NCBI RefSeq assembly: GCF_025398335.1 | Contig: NZ_JAODOO010000001.1 | Coordinates: forward strand, 248,001 to 312,000 | Direction: 5' to 3' | Origin: Clostridium sp. CX1 | GTDB lineage: Bacteria > Bacillota > Clostridia > Clostridiales > Clostridiaceae | Length of the DNA: 64,000 nt | Shown here: one piece after another, positions 44,079-54,456 of the stretch | Numbering within the stretch: position 1 is the stretch's first letter | How the letters are laid out: each line of letters begins with the position of its first letter | Program-made: the position numbers and the translations under genes | Notes under the pieces: model-generated | Database searches by the model: none | Seen by the model: only the letters and a program-made list of their open reading frames with translations | What the model was told of the DNA's origin: nothing

Positions 44079-46139
44079 CTAAGCAAGGTTTAATATTTTA
44101 AGTAGTGGTGTAATAGCAATATCAATTATTTTAATTCCTATAAAAGGAGCAATTAAACCACCAACACCAAATATCAGCACATTTCTTGCCAGCAGCATAG
44201 ATGCCTTCATAGGCTTATATTTTACCCCCTTCATTGCTATAGGTATCAATAGAGGTATAATTATAGCATTGAAAACTAGAGCTGAAATTATAGCACTTCG
44301 TGAACTTTGAAGCCTCATAATATTTAAAAGATTCATCTGTGGTATAGCAGCAGCAAACATAGCTGGAATAATAGCAAAGTATTTGGCAACATCGTTTGCT
44401 ATACTAAAGGTTGTAAGTGCACCTCTTGTTATTAAAAGCTGTTTTCCTATTTCTACAACTTCAAGTATTTTTGTTGGGTCAGAATCCAAATCCACCATAT
44501 TAGCAGCTTCCTTTGCTGCAACGGTTCCGCTGTTCATAGCAAGACCAACGTCAGCTTGTGCAAGGGCAGGGGCGTCATTTGTACCATCTCCTGTCATGGC
44601 AACAAGCTTTCCTTCTCTCTGTTCTTTTTTAATAACCGCTATTTTATCCTCTGGCTTGCACTCTGCAACAAACTCATCTACTCCCGCTTCCTTTGCAATA
44701 GTTGCAGCAGTTAAAGGGTTGTCTCCTGTACACATTATAGTTTTTATGCCCATCTCTCTAAGTCTATCGAACCTTTCTATAAGACCAGGCTTTACTGTAT
44801 CTTTTAGGTATATAACTCCTAGAATATTTTTATCTACAGATACTACAAGAGGAGTGCCACCCAGCTTTGATATTTTTTCAGTTATCTTATCAAGATCTTC
44901 AGGTATTATACCTCCCAGTTCTTTAACAAAGTCTTTAATACTATCTGCAGCACCTTTTCTAATGTGTGTGCCGTTCTTTAGGTCTAAGCCGCTTTTTCTT
45001 GTTTGTGCTGTAAATTCTATAAAGTCACAGCCTTCATATTCTTTAGTGTTAACTGAAATTGCAAGCTTACTAGCAAGTTCTACTATAGATCTTCCTTCAG
45101 GAGTTTCATCTTTAATTGAAGATATAAGAGCAAATTTGGTTAACTCATTCTTAGAAATATTATCAACGGGATAAAAATCAGCAGCCATTCTGTTACCAAA
45201 AGTTATTGTACCTGTTTTATCTAGTATCATAGTACTTACATCTCCGCAGGCTTCTACAGCTTTACCAGACATGGCAATAACATTAAAACGAGTAACTCTG
45301 TCCATACCTGCTATACCTATTGCAGAAAGCAGTCCCCCTATAGTAGTAGGAATAAGACACACTAACAGAGCTATTAGTGTTGCTGCATTAATAATTACTC
45401 CTGAATAGTTAGCCATAGGAAGTAATGAAACAATAACAACTAAGAATATTATAGTTAAACTGACCAATATGGTATTTAAAGCAATTTCATTTGGAGTCTT
45501 CTGTCTTGAAGCTCCCTCAACTAAGGATATCATTTTATCTAGAAAAGACTCTCCTGGAGTTGCAGTTATCCTAATTTTTAGGAAGTCACTTACTACCTTC
45601 GTTCCACCTGTGACAGAGCTGAAATCACCGCCTGCTTCCTTAACCACTGGAGCAGATTCCCCTGTTATGGCAGACTCATCTACAGTAGCTATGCCTTCGA
45701 TAACTTCACCATCGTTTGGTATGATATCTCCAGCTTCTACTAATACAATGTCATCTTTTTTTACTTCATTTGAACTGACAATTTTTATACTGTTGTTTGA
45801 ACCAAGAAGCTTTGCATTAGTATCCTTACGGGTTTTCTTTAAGCTGTCCGCTTGTGCCTTTCCTCTGCCTTCAGCAATTGATTCTGCAAAGTTTGCAAAG
45901 AACACGGTAATAAGAAGTATTATAAATACTAAAGCATTATAGAGTCTTAAATTTTCACCTTTATCTCCAAATATATTTGGGAATATAGTTAAAATCAGGG
46001 TAATTGCTGCTCCAAGCTCTACTATAAACATAACAGGACTTTTAATCATGTAGGCTGGGTTTAGCTTAACAAAAGCATCCTTTATTGCTTTAGTAACAAT
46101 TTCTTTAGACATAAATTTATTTTTACCTTTTTTATTCAT
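44079..46139 (-). CDS. kdpB: Potassium-transporting P-type ATPase subunit B
   Basis: 686-aa P-type ATPase. The phosphorylated Asp is in '[12 protein letters not shown]', the actuator motif is 'ITGESAPV', and the hinge is '[21 protein letters not shown]'. Membrane segments fit the KdpB pattern of about seven. It hydrolyses ATP to drive K+ uptake through KdpA. It follows kdpA with 16 bases between them. Confidence 0.97.
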   Translation of the reverse strand: MNKKGKNKFMSKEIVTKAIKDAFVKLNPAYMIKSPVMFIVELGAAITLILTIFPNIFGDKGENLRLYNALVFIILLITVFFANFAESIAEGRGKAQADSLKKTRKDTNAKLLGSNNSIKIVSSNEVKKDDIVLVEAGDIIPNDGEVIEGIATVDESAITGESAPVVKEAGGDFSSVTGGTKVVSDFLKIRITATPGESFLDKMISLVEGASRQKTPNEIALNTILVSLTIIFLVVIVSLLPMANYSGVIINAATLIALLVCLIPTTIGGLLSAIGIAGMDRVTRFNVIAMSGKAVEACGDVSTMILDKTGTITFGNRMAADFYPVDNISKNELTKFALISSIKDETPEGRSIVELASKLAISVNTKEYEGCDFIEFTAQTRKSGLDLKNGTHIRKGAADSIKDFVKELGGIIPEDLDKITEKISKLGGTPLVVSVDKNILGVIYLKDTVKPGLIERFDRLREMGIKTIMCTGDNPLTAATIAKEAGVDEFVAECKPEDKIAVIKKEQREGKLVAMTGDGTNDAPALAQADVGLAMNSGTVAAKEAANMVDLDSDPTKILEVVEIGKQLLITRGALTTFSIANDVAKYFAIIPAMFAAAIPQMNLLNIMRLQSSRSAIISALVFNAIIIPLLIPIAMKGVKYKPMKASMLLARNVLIFGVGGLIAPFIGIKIIDIAITPLLKILNLA

Positions 46140-46155
46140 ATATAATCTCTCCTCA

Positions 46156-47832
46156 CTATCTCCAAAGAGTTAAGTGTTCTGCTATAGGCCCTAATGATAA
46201 GGCTGGGAAAAAGGTTAAAGCTGCCACGATAATAATTATAGAACTAAGCATAACAACAAACATGGAGTTATCTGTTCTAAAGGTTGAATCTGTAACTGGA
46301 ACTGGATTCTTTTCTGCTAAAGAGGCTGCTACTGCAAGTAGAAGTATTATACTCATATATCTTCCAAAGAACATTACAAGTCCAGTAGCAGTATTCCAAA
46401 AGATTGTGTTATCTGCTAAGCCCTCGAAGCCTGACCCGTTGTTAGCAGCAGAGGAAGCAAATTCATATAGCACTTGGCTTAAACCATGGAAGCTGGGATT
46501 TGTTATTCCCGCCATGTCGCCTTGAGTTATTAGAGCAATAGCAGAAGGTATCAAAATTATTACTGGGTGTACAAGAATAGCTATAGCAATCAGCTTCATT
46601 TCTTTACCTTCTATTTTTTTTTGGAGAAATTCTGGAGTTCTTCCAACCATAAGCCCGCATAGAAATACTGTCAATATGATGTACATAAGCATATTCATAA
46701 GGCCTACACCTTTACCACCAAAGACAACATTAAGCATCATTTGCCATAGTGGAACTAAGCCACCAAGTGGAGTTAAAGTATCGTGCATATTGTTCACTGC
46801 TCCCGTAGTAAAAGCTGTAGTAACAGTTGTAAACAAGGAAGATCCAGCTATACCAAACCTTACCTCCTTACCCTCCATGCTTCCCATTAATTGGCTCAAG
46901 CCAAGCTTTCCAAGTATAGGATTGCCTGCTTTTTCTGATATATAACATAGGGTAAGAGAAGTTATAAATAAAACAGACATAGCCGCAAATATGGCATAGG
47001 CTTGTTTTTTATTTTTTAGCATGTGACCTAATGCAAGCACTAAAGCTCCAGGCAGTATCATCATAGATAACATGTTAATTAGATTACTAAGAGGTGTTGG
47101 GTTCTCAAAGGGATGTGTTGCATTTGCCCCAAAAAATCCCCCTCCGTTTGTACCTATATGCTTAATTGCTTCTAAGGAAGCTACAGGACCTAAGGGTATA
47201 TCTTGAAGTTTTCCTTCTATAGTATTAATTGTAAGATTAGAAGATAGAGTTTGTGGTGTTCCCTGCCATACCAATAATAAAGTAACTATTACTGAAAGTG
47301 GAAGAAGCACTCTTGTGTGAATTCTTACTAAGTCTACAAAAAAGTTCCCAAAGCTTTTCTTTCCTGATAAACCTCTTATAAAAGCTACTGCTGCTGAATA
47401 ACCAGTACCTGCTGAGGTAAACATTAAATAAGTAATAGCAGCCATTTGACTTAAATAAGAAAGTCCAGATTCTCCAGAGTAGTGCTGGAGGTTTGTGTTG
47501 GTTATAAAACTTATAGCTGTGTTAAAGGATAGGGATTGTTCCATAGGCTTTATGCCATTTGGATTAAAAATTCCCATACCTTGAAGTCTAAAAATTAAAT
47601 ATACTATAAGTGTCATTACTGCATTTGTAACTAATAAAGATAAAAGATAGGTTTTCCAGTTCATCTCTTCCTCTTTTATACCTGTAATTTTGTATATTAA
47701 CTTGTCCACAGGATTTAGAACAGAATCTAACAACGTTTTTTTCTTTACAGAAACTTTATATAAGTATTTTCCTAAAGGAATAGCAATTAAAATAAACAGC
47801 CCTAAGGATATTACAATTTGTAGAATGTCCAT
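46156..47832 (-). CDS. kdpA: Potassium-transporting ATPase subunit A
   Basis: 558-aa channel-like subunit with about ten membrane segments. The four selectivity-filter repeats are visible: '[15 protein letters not shown]', '[19 protein letters not shown]', '[18 protein letters not shown]' and '[13 protein letters not shown]'. KdpA takes up K+ at low external concentration together with KdpB and C. AGGAAGGTGG precedes the start, and it follows kdpF by 16 bases. Confidence 0.97.
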   Translation of the reverse strand: MDILQIVISLGLFILIAIPLGKYLYKVSVKKKTLLDSVLNPVDKLIYKITGIKEEEMNWKTYLLSLLVTNAVMTLIVYLIFRLQGMGIFNPNGIKPMEQSLSFNTAISFITNTNLQHYSGESGLSYLSQMAAITYLMFTSAGTGYSAAVAFIRGLSGKKSFGNFFVDLVRIHTRVLLPLSVIVTLLLVWQGTPQTLSSNLTINTIEGKLQDIPLGPVASLEAIKHIGTNGGGFFGANATHPFENPTPLSNLINMLSMMILPGALVLALGHMLKNKKQAYAIFAAMSVLFITSLTLCYISEKAGNPILGKLGLSQLMGSMEGKEVRFGIAGSSLFTTVTTAFTTGAVNNMHDTLTPLGGLVPLWQMMLNVVFGGKGVGLMNMLMYIILTVFLCGLMVGRTPEFLQKKIEGKEMKLIAIAILVHPVIILIPSAIALITQGDMAGITNPSFHGLSQVLYEFASSAANNGSGFEGLADNTIFWNTATGLVMFFGRYMSIILLLAVAASLAEKNPVPVTDSTFRTDNSMFVVMLSSIIIIVAALTFFPALSLGPIAEHLTLWR

Positions 47833-47848
47833 TTATGCTTCCACCTTC

Positions 47849-47926
47849 CTAAAATTTTTCTGGGTTAACAAGGGCATAGCCTAGATAAATAAACAGTAAA
47901 ACTGATACTATAATTAAAATTATCAT
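47849..47926 (-). CDS. kdpF: Potassium-transporting ATPase small subunit F
   Basis: 25-aa single-span membrane peptide (MIILIIVSVLLFIYLGYALV and a short NPEKF tail), which fits KdpF in length and position directly before kdpA. KdpF stabilises the Kdp complex in E. coli. AAGGAGAAGG precedes the ATG. Below the size limit of ordinary gene calling. Confidence 0.88.
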   Translation of the reverse strand: MIILIIVSVLLFIYLGYALVNPEKF

Positions 47927-48020
47927 ATACCTTCTCCTTTCAGTAGTAACACTGGATAACTAAAGAGTTATCCCTACCTGTATTAATTATAGGTTAGAGT
48001 AACACTTTAATTTACCAATG

Positions 48021-48125
48021 TTAACCATCTTCTTTACTAGATATTTGTTTGTCACACCAATTAGTAAATAAAAAAGCTGCTACAAAGCATAGGAGTAATA
48101 TTCCTGCAAAAATTATATCCTTCAT
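48021..48125 (-). CDS. Small membrane protein, 34 aa, first gene of the kdp operon
   Basis: One membrane segment ('IIFAGILLLCFVAAFLFTNW') with a charged tail 'CDKQISSKEDG'. AGGAGGG lies six bases before the ATG. It ends about 95 bases before kdpF on the same strand, so it looks like an extra small gene of the kdp operon. No family name known to me; it could be a second small Kdp subunit or a regulator of the complex. Confidence 0.6.
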   Translation of the reverse strand: MKDIIFAGILLLCFVAAFLFTNWCDKQISSKEDG

Positions 48126-48352
48126 ATTATCCCTCCTAAAAATTAATATTTATATTATTAAATACAAGCTTAATGATTCTGTATCTATAACACACTAAGA
48201 TTATACACCTATGCCCTCCTACAATTCGAAAAGTAAAACCTGTGCTTCCTTAAGGCTATTCGCCTTATAAGAGCTGATGTAGTTAAACTAACTTCTTCTT
48301 TCCTATGAAGAATCAAGTTTTCTTTATTTTAGATATAGTTTTTATATGTAAA
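48126..48352 (-). promoter_or_regulatory. Kdp leader/control region
   Basis: Between the kdp operon and the divergent kinase gene. In the minus direction it has AAGGC-gaat-AGCCTT as a clear small hairpin, a GC-richer stretch (AGGAGGGCATAGGTG) and TATAAT (about 48204-48209) without a matching -35 box. A structured leader or activator-dependent promoter is possible. It does not match the c-di-AMP riboswitch (ydaO) pattern as I know it. Confidence 0.4.
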
Positions 48353-48381
48353 TTGACTTTTAGAGTTGTAAAATTTATACT
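48353..48381 (+). promoter_or_regulatory. Promoter of the kdp-linked sensor kinase operon
   Basis: TTGACT, 17-base spacer, TATACT, 41 bases before the start codon. A strong constitutive-looking sigma-A promoter. Confidence 0.75.
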
Positions 48382-48421
48382 AGTCTATATTAAATAAAGG
48401 TTTATAAGAGGGAGCATATCT

Positions 48422-50251
48422 ATGATTAAGACCTTAAAAGGCAAATTTTTAATTGTTTATTTATTTTTAGTATTTACAATTGCAGTAGTAGGAATAGCCT
48501 CAATAGCCAATATCTATTCCTTAGAGAGAAGTATCCAAGGGTTAATGACAGATAATTATAAAAGCATAGATGCAGCTAGTTATATGCTTGAGGCATTAGA
48601 AGGTCAGAATTCTGCCGCTTTGACTTATATGAATATTAATAAAAATCAAGGTATAGCCAACTTTTATAACCATAGCAATAACTTTTACAGGTGGTATCAT
48701 GTGGAGAAATCAAACCTTACAGAAGTTGGTGAAAAACAGCTTGTTCGGGAAATAGAAAATTCTTATGTACAATACTTGGCTTTATTTTCTCAGCTTCAAG
48801 AGAGGGCAGTAAAGAATAATACTGATGAGACCATAAATTTTTACAATAATAAAATGTATCCACAGTACAGTGAATTAAAAAAGCTTATTAGAGGTGTATC
48901 AAATCTTAACGAAGAGGCGATGTTTAACAGCAAGGAGCGAGTAATAAAAGACTCGGAGCAGTCTATGTATATTATTTCAATTCTGTTAGTTCTTTTTGTT
49001 TTATTAGGCTTTGCTGTTGCTTGGTTATCACTAAACAAATTTTTAAGTCCACTATATGCACTAAGAGATAATATGAGAGTACTTAAAGAAGGGGAATTAG
49101 ACAAACAAACAGAAATAGTAAGCGAGGATGAGGTTGGAGAATTATCTAAGGAATTTAATGATATGACTAAGAGACTTCTTCAATTTGAGCAGAGTACCTT
49201 AGGCAAGCTTTTGGCGGAGAAAAATAAATCTTTAGCCATTGTAAAAAGCATTTCAGACCCCATACTTGTTATGGACACAGACTATAAAATAGTTCTGATA
49301 AATGATGCTTTCGAACAGCTATTTAACCTTAGTGAAGAGAATATATTAAATAAGTATTTTCTTGAAGTAGTGAGAAATGGTGAATTGTATGATTATATAA
49401 AAAATACATATAACTCAGATGAAAAGGAAGTACAACAGAAAATATTTTATTTTAGCTATAATCACAAAGATTATTACTATAATGTATTGGTTACTAAGCT
49501 TATGGAAGTTGACAATAAAAGATACGGCTTAGTAGTTCTCTTTCAAAATGTAACTGAGCTTAAGGAAATTGAAAAGCTTAAAGGTGATTTTATAGCCACA
49601 ATATCACATGAGTTTAAGACTCCACTTACTTCCATAATGATGGGAGCAAGTTTAATTTGTGACGAAATTGCTGGAAATGTGAATAAAAAGCAAAAAGAGA
49701 TAATATCTACCATAAATGAAGAAAGTGAAAAACTATTAAAGTTAGTCAATAACCTGCTTCATCTTTCTAAGTTAGAATCTAGTAAATCTATATTTAAACT
49801 AGAAGCTTACTCTATAGAAGTTATTATTGAAAATAGTATTAAAGGATTTGTTAATCAGGCATATGATAGGAATATAAGCTTACATTATAATTCAATTGAT
49901 TCTGTCTCAAAGGTTAAAGTAGATTTCGAAAAAACAACTTGGGTTTTAAATAATTTAATATCAAATGCCTTAAAATTTACTCATAGAGGAGATAAAATAA
50001 TAATTAGTTCTTTTATTAAGCAAAACAAGATGTGTGTATCTGTTAAAGATACCGGAGAAGGAATACCTGAAAACTATGTAGAAAAGATTTTTGAAAAGTT
50101 TGTTCAAGTTAAGGGTAAAGAAGACAGGGGTACTGGCTTAGGTCTTGCTATAGCCAAAGAAATAGTAGAGGCTCAAGGTGGTGAAATATGGTGTGAAAGC
50201 ACCTTTGGAGAAGGCAGTACTTTTACTTTTACCATTCAATTGTATGAATAA
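48422..50251 (+). CDS. Sensor histidine kinase, HAMP-PAS type, kdp-linked
   Basis: 609-aa membrane kinase: membrane segment (about 10-30), extracellular helical domain (about 31-180), membrane segment (about 182-203), HAMP (about 204-258), PAS (about 268-380), HisKA with phosphorylated H396 in 'ATISHEFKTPLTSIM', and an ATPase domain with N box 'WVLNNLISNALKFT', G1 'DTGEGIP' and G2 'GTGLGLAIAKE'. It resembles PhoR/WalK-type kinases and lacks the KdpD N-terminal and USP domains, which are on a separate gene two positions downstream. Confidence 0.9.
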   Translation: MIKTLKGKFLIVYLFLVFTIAVVGIASIANIYSLERSIQGLMTDNYKSIDAASYMLEALEGQNSAALTYMNINKNQGIANFYNHSNNFYRWYHVEKSNLTEVGEKQLVREIENSYVQYLALFSQLQERAVKNNTDETINFYNNKMYPQYSELKKLIRGVSNLNEEAMFNSKERVIKDSEQSMYIISILLVLFVLLGFAVAWLSLNKFLSPLYALRDNMRVLKEGELDKQTEIVSEDEVGELSKEFNDMTKRLLQFEQSTLGKLLAEKNKSLAIVKSISDPILVMDTDYKIVLINDAFEQLFNLSEENILNKYFLEVVRNGELYDYIKNTYNSDEKEVQQKIFYFSYNHKDYYYNVLVTKLMEVDNKRYGLVVLFQNVTELKEIEKLKGDFIATISHEFKTPLTSIMMGASLICDEIAGNVNKKQKEIISTINEESEKLLKLVNNLLHLSKLESSKSIFKLEAYSIEVIIENSIKGFVNQAYDRNISLHYNSIDSVSKVKVDFEKTTWVLNNLISNALKFTHRGDKIIISSFIKQNKMCVSVKDTGEGIPENYVEKIFEKFVQVKGKEDRGTGLGLAIAKEIVEAQGGEIWCESTFGEGSTFTFTIQLYE

Positions 50252-50274
50252 GTTTAGCATAACAGGAGGTTATT

Positions 50275-50850
50275 ATGAAGAAGGTTCTTGTTGTAGATGA
50301 TACAAAAAATATAAAGCTATTGCTTACTACTTGTCTGGAGTTTACTGGTTATGAGGTTTTAACAGCAAGTAATGGGACAGAAGCTTTAGATTTATTAAAA
50401 AATGAGGGAGTAGATTTAATTTTTTTAGATATAAAAATGCCTGAGATAAGCGGTACAGAAGTATTAAGACGGATAAGGGCTATAGGAATAGAGACTCCCG
50501 TTATAGTAATGACAGCCTTTGGAACAGTTAAAAATGCGGTGGAATGTACTAAACTGGGAGCTATTGCATATCTTCAAAAGCCCTTTACTGCAGAAAAGGT
50601 AAGACATGTACTTAATGAAGTAGAGCCGCAGCTGGAAAGTGATGCGATTTCTACAGATAAATACATTAAAAAAGCTAAAGAACTATTAAAAATAGGAGAA
50701 CTTCAGGAAACTTTTAATATATTGAAAAAGGCTTTATCCACTAATGTAAACAATGGCGAAGTATATGAACTTTTAGCTAGGATATATGAGCTTAGAGGGG
50801 ATTTAAAAGAGGCGGAAAGATTCTATAATATCAGCAGGCAGTTTAAATAG
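50275..50850 (+). CDS. Response regulator receiver with TPR-like tail, no DNA-binding domain
   Basis: 191-aa protein. The receiver domain (about 1-120) has acidic residues D8/D9, phosphorylated D52 in 'LIFLDIKMPEISG', T79 in 'IVMTAFG', and K101 in 'YLQKPF'. The tail (about 130-191) is helical and TPR-like ('AKELLKIGELQETFNILKKA' and a second repeat 'EVYELLARIYELRGDLKEAE'). KdpE normally ends in a winged-helix DNA-binding domain, which is absent. It must act through protein contacts, or another regulator binds DNA. AGGAGG precedes the start; 23 bases after the kinase. Confidence 0.85.
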   Translation: MKKVLVVDDTKNIKLLLTTCLEFTGYEVLTASNGTEALDLLKNEGVDLIFLDIKMPEISGTEVLRRIRAIGIETPVIVMTAFGTVKNAVECTKLGAIAYLQKPFTAEKVRHVLNEVEPQLESDAISTDKYIKKAKELLKIGELQETFNILKKALSTNVNNGEVYELLARIYELRGDLKEAERFYNISRQFK

Positions 50851-50893
50851 TACTAGCCGTAGAGTTAATTATATAAAATTTGAGGTGTAGTTT

Positions 50894-52018
50894 ATGTCTA
50901 AAAAATCTCCAGACCAATTTTTGAAGGAAATTGAAAACGCAAACAAAGGCAGACTTAAGTTATATATTGGAGCTGCTCCTGGGGTAGGTAAAACCTGTGA
51001 AATGCTCAGAGATGCCCACGAAATGAGAGAAACAAATATTGATGTTGTTGTTGGACTAGTTGAAACCTATGGCAGAAAAGGTACTGCTGAGCAGATTAAA
51101 GATCTTGAGCTTATTCCACTGAAGGAAATACACTATAAAGGTGTAGTTCTTAAAGAATTGGATTTAGATGGGATAACAAAAAGAAAGCCTCAGGTGGTTA
51201 TTGTAGATGAGTTAGCCCATACTAATGTACCTACCTCTAAAAATAAAAAACGCTATCAAGATGTTTTAGAGCTTATAAACAGTGGTATTAGTGTTATGAC
51301 TGCAGTTAACATACAGCATCTTGAAAGCTTAAATGATTATGTAAATAGAATGACTGGTGTAAAGGTTAGAGAAACTATTCCCGATTCTATGTTAGAGATT
51401 GCTGATGAGGTCGAGGTAATTGATATATCTATAGATGCCCTAAGAGATAGACTAAAAAGTGGAAAGATTTACAGCAAAGATAAAATAGAAACTGCTCTTA
51501 ATAATTTTTTTAGAGTGGGAAATTTAACTGCCTTGAGAGAACTTACCCTTAGAGAAGTTGCAAATGAAGTAGATGAACACCTTATGGAGTACAAGAAGGA
51601 AAAACATGTTGAAGGTCTTGTTGGAGCACAAGAAAAAATACTTGTATGTGTTAATGTTAACTTTAATGCAGAGTATCTTATAAGAAGGGGTTACAGAATT
51701 TCAAAAATGCTAAAAGCTCCCCTTTACGTACTTCATGTGAGAAGGGAAAATATTTCAGAGGATAAAAGTAAATTAAGAAAACTTGATGATTTAACTCAGC
51801 TTTGTTCAAAACTAGATGCAAAGTTTCAGGTTGCCACCTCTAAGGATGCTGCTGTTCCCATAATTAAATTTGCTAAAGAAAATGGAATAACACAAGTTAT
51901 AATTGGCCAGTCTGCGAGAACCAGGTGGCATGAAATATTGAGAGGATCTATTGTAAGAAAAATTATGAGGGGAACTAAGTATGTAGATGTATTAGTAGTA
52001 GCAGATCCTAGAGAATAA
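50894..52018 (+). CDS. KdpD N-terminal and USP domains only (no kinase)
   Basis: 374-aa protein matching the first part of KdpD: a P-loop domain with 'YIGAAPGVGKTCEML' (about 26-37), 'VVIVDELAHTNVP' as Walker B, then a universal-stress-protein domain (about 245-374) with 'VIIGQSARTRWHEILRGSIV'. In full-length KdpD these are followed by membrane segments and a kinase; here the protein ends. Stand-alone KdpD-N proteins are known in clostridia and cyanobacteria. The USP domain of S. aureus KdpD binds c-di-AMP, so this may sense K+ stress or c-di-AMP and act on the neighbouring kinase. Confidence 0.9.
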   Translation: MSKKSPDQFLKEIENANKGRLKLYIGAAPGVGKTCEMLRDAHEMRETNIDVVVGLVETYGRKGTAEQIKDLELIPLKEIHYKGVVLKELDLDGITKRKPQVVIVDELAHTNVPTSKNKKRYQDVLELINSGISVMTAVNIQHLESLNDYVNRMTGVKVRETIPDSMLEIADEVEVIDISIDALRDRLKSGKIYSKDKIETALNNFFRVGNLTALRELTLREVANEVDEHLMEYKKEKHVEGLVGAQEKILVCVNVNFNAEYLIRRGYRISKMLKAPLYVLHVRRENISEDKSKLRKLDDLTQLCSKLDAKFQVATSKDAAVPIIKFAKENGITQVIIGQSARTRWHEILRGSIVRKIMRGTKYVDVLVVADPRE

Positions 52019-52043
52019 GGAATTAAAGGGATGGAAAATATTA

Positions 52044-52943
52044 TTACCTATGCTTTTTCATATCATAAGAGTTTTCCATCTCTAGCATTGTCTTGTAATA
52101 TTGTTTAGGGGAGAGCTCAAAGGTCTTTTTAAAAGCTCTTACAAAGCTTGAGTAGTCCTTAAAACCACATTCCAGGGACACCTCTGTTATTTGCTTCCCT
52201 TTTTTTATTAGCGATGCTGAAAGCATTAGTCTCTTTTGCTGAATATAGTTATGCAAAGTATAACCTGTTTGAGTTTTAAATTTATGCATGAGATAGTACT
52301 TACTCATGTAAAATTTAGAGGCAATATTCTCTACAGACAGGTCATCACCGAGGTTTTTATTAATATACTCCAATATACTTGAAATCCGCTTATCATATTC
52401 AACATCACTTTCTTCTTTATTAGTTTTCACTGCAAGATAGAGCCTGTTGATATAAACAATAAATTGAAGGAACAGAGAGTTTTTAAGAATAGCGCTTCCA
52501 AAGGAGTTATCATTAACAGCCTCTTCAAGAGAAGCTAAAGTAGCCTTAATACTGTTAACATTCTCTGGCATAAGGGTAAGTAAGTTTATTTTTTTTCGTG
52601 AGGAAAAACTAAAACAGGTTAGTAAATTGCTGCCTTCTACATTATGCAGTTCTAAAAACCTAGAATTTACCCAGATAATTATTCTTTCATAAGGTTCATC
52701 AGCGCTTATTATAGGTCTATGAACGTCATTGCTGCCTACGAAAAGCAAGTCCCAAGGCTTCAGCTTATATGCCTTTCCTTCTATTAAATAGGTTACATCA
52801 CCGGATATAAAGATTATTATTTTATTAAACTCATGATAATGGGATTCAAACTCCAGACTCTTTCTATCTGCTAGGTGAAAATACTGAAAATCACCATTAA
52901 GATAGCCTCTTTTTACTTTTAATATAGCTTCTTCCTTCTCCAC
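52044..52943 (-). CDS. AraC-family transcriptional regulator
   Basis: 299-aa regulator: an N-terminal cupin-type ligand domain (about 15-150, with 'FESHYHEFNKIIIFISGDVTYLIEGKAY') and a C-terminal AraC double helix-turn-helix (about 190-290; 'NLGDDLSVENIASKFYMSKYYLMHKFK' and 'ITEVSLECGFKDYSSFVRAFKKTF'). It is divergent from the DAACS symporter gene at 53114 and may control it. GTG start behind AAGGAGA. It converges on the KdpD-N gene, 25 bases apart. Confidence 0.9.
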   Translation of the reverse strand: MEKEEAILKVKRGYLNGDFQYFHLADRKSLEFESHYHEFNKIIIFISGDVTYLIEGKAYKLKPWDLLFVGSNDVHRPIISADEPYERIIIWVNSRFLELHNVEGSNLLTCFSFSSRKKINLLTLMPENVNSIKATLASLEEAVNDNSFGSAILKNSLFLQFIVYINRLYLAVKTNKEESDVEYDKRISSILEYINKNLGDDLSVENIASKFYMSKYYLMHKFKTQTGYTLHNYIQQKRLMLSASLIKKGKQITEVSLECGFKDYSSFVRAFKKTFELSPKQYYKTMLEMENSYDMKKHR

Positions 52944-53113
52944 AATTATCTCCTTTACACACAGTATAGATATATTATAGCACTTTTTGCAATATTTGAA
53001 GCAGTTTTAGCTAGGAAAATAGTAAAAACTATGTGTATAATATATATTAGAATACATGGTATAATATTCTATCCATAAGGACTAATAGTTATTTATGAAA
53101 GGGAGTGGATGTA

Positions 53114-54385
53114 TTGAAATTTTTAAAGGGATATAAGTCCTCTATAATATTGCTTGGTTCAATTATTATCGGAGGAATTGTAGGAATGGTTATGGGTCCA
53201 AAGGCATCGGTACTTCAGCCTTTTGGTGATCTATTCTTAAACTTAATGTTTACTGTAATTGTGCCCCTAGTATTTTTTAGCGTTGCTTCTGCCATAGCAA
53301 ATATGGGAAGTATGAAAAGATTGGGGAAAATAATGCTTGGGATTGTACTAGTCTTTACCTGTACTGCCTTTGCAGCGGCGATAATTGGAGTTACTGGAGC
53401 ATTAATTGCAAATCCAACTAAAGGGGTAGACCCAGGAATTATTCAAAAGGTCATAGCAGATACAGCGGAGACTGCTCAAAAATCAGAACAAACAGGGCTG
53501 CTTCAGCAGCTGGTAAACACCTTTACTGTTTCTGATTTTGTGTCATTGTTCTCGAGAAAAAATATGCTTCAGTTAATAGTATTTTCAATAATTTTTGGAA
53601 TTGGAACAGTGCTTTCTGGAGAAAAGGGAAAACCTATTGCTAAACTTTTAGAATCTGGTACAACAGTGGTAATGAATGTAGTAAAAATAATAATGTATTA
53701 TGCTCCAATAGGACTTGGCTGCTATTTTGCTACAGTAATAGGACAACTTGGCTCACAAATACTTCAAGGATACCTTAGAGCATTTATCCTATATGTAGTA
53801 CTTGCAATAATCTATTATTTTGGTATGTTCACCTTATATGCCTTCATAGCTGGAGGAAAACCAGGTCTTTTCTCCTTCTGGAAAAATGCCATAGCTCCAT
53901 CTATAACCGCTCTGGCTACCTGTTCCAGTGCCGCATGTATACCAGTTAACCTAGAGTATGCAAAGAAGATGGGAGTAACGGATGACATTGCAGAAACGGT
54001 AGTTCCTCTTGGGGCTAATACTCATAAGGATGGTTCTGTAATAGGAGGAGTTTTAAAAATTGTCTTCTTGATGGGGCTTTTCGGGAAAGATATGACCAGC
54101 GTTAAAGCGATAGTTGGAATAATATGCGTATCTTACTTAGTAGGTGCTGTAATGGGAGCTATTCCAGGAGGCGGAATGATTGGAGAGATGCTTATTATAA
54201 GTGTCTATGGCTTCCCACCAGAAGTTTTACCAATAATAGCAGTTATAAGTACAATTATTGATGCACCTGCAACGCTGCTTAACTCTACAGGAAATACTGT
54301 ATGTGCTATGATGGTAGCAAGATTTGTTGAGGGAAGGAATTGGATTGCAGGAAAGGTAGAGAACTTAGGAAAGGCAGTTTCCTAA
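53114..54385 (+). CDS. Dicarboxylate/amino acid:cation symporter (DAACS family)
   Basis: 423-aa transporter with about eight membrane segments and two re-entrant loops. The serine-rich loop is 'ATCSSAACIPVNLEYAKKMG', followed by 'PLGANTHKDGSVIGGVLKI' and, near the end, 'TIIDAPATLLNSTGNTVCAMM', as in GltP/DctA relatives. It likely takes up glutamate, aspartate, serine or a C4-dicarboxylate with Na+ or H+. TTG at 53114 lies eight bases after AAGGGAG and is preferred to the in-frame GTG at 53105. Confidence 0.87.
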   Translation: MKFLKGYKSSIILLGSIIIGGIVGMVMGPKASVLQPFGDLFLNLMFTVIVPLVFFSVASAIANMGSMKRLGKIMLGIVLVFTCTAFAAAIIGVTGALIANPTKGVDPGIIQKVIADTAETAQKSEQTGLLQQLVNTFTVSDFVSLFSRKNMLQLIVFSIIFGIGTVLSGEKGKPIAKLLESGTTVVMNVVKIIMYYAPIGLGCYFATVIGQLGSQILQGYLRAFILYVVLAIIYYFGMFTLYAFIAGGKPGLFSFWKNAIAPSITALATCSSAACIPVNLEYAKKMGVTDDIAETVVPLGANTHKDGSVIGGVLKIVFLMGLFGKDMTSVKAIVGIICVSYLVGAVMGAIPGGGMIGEMLIISVYGFPPEVLPIIAVISTIIDAPATLLNSTGNTVCAMMVARFVEGRNWIAGKVENLGKAVS

Positions 54386-54456
54386 AAAAGTACAGACTTC
54401 AAAGCGTGGTATTCTTGAGTGATTAAAAAGAAGTATGTTTATTATATCATAAATTG

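Noticed and set aside
44383-45174. 263-codon frame antisense to kdpB
   Set aside because: Shadow of the strongly conserved kdpB frame; no ribosome site and a Ser/Leu/Pro-rich product typical of antisense frames.
48126-48421. c-di-AMP (ydaO) riboswitch upstream of kdp
   Set aside because: Expected from known biology, but the conserved ydaO segments are not visible in either direction.
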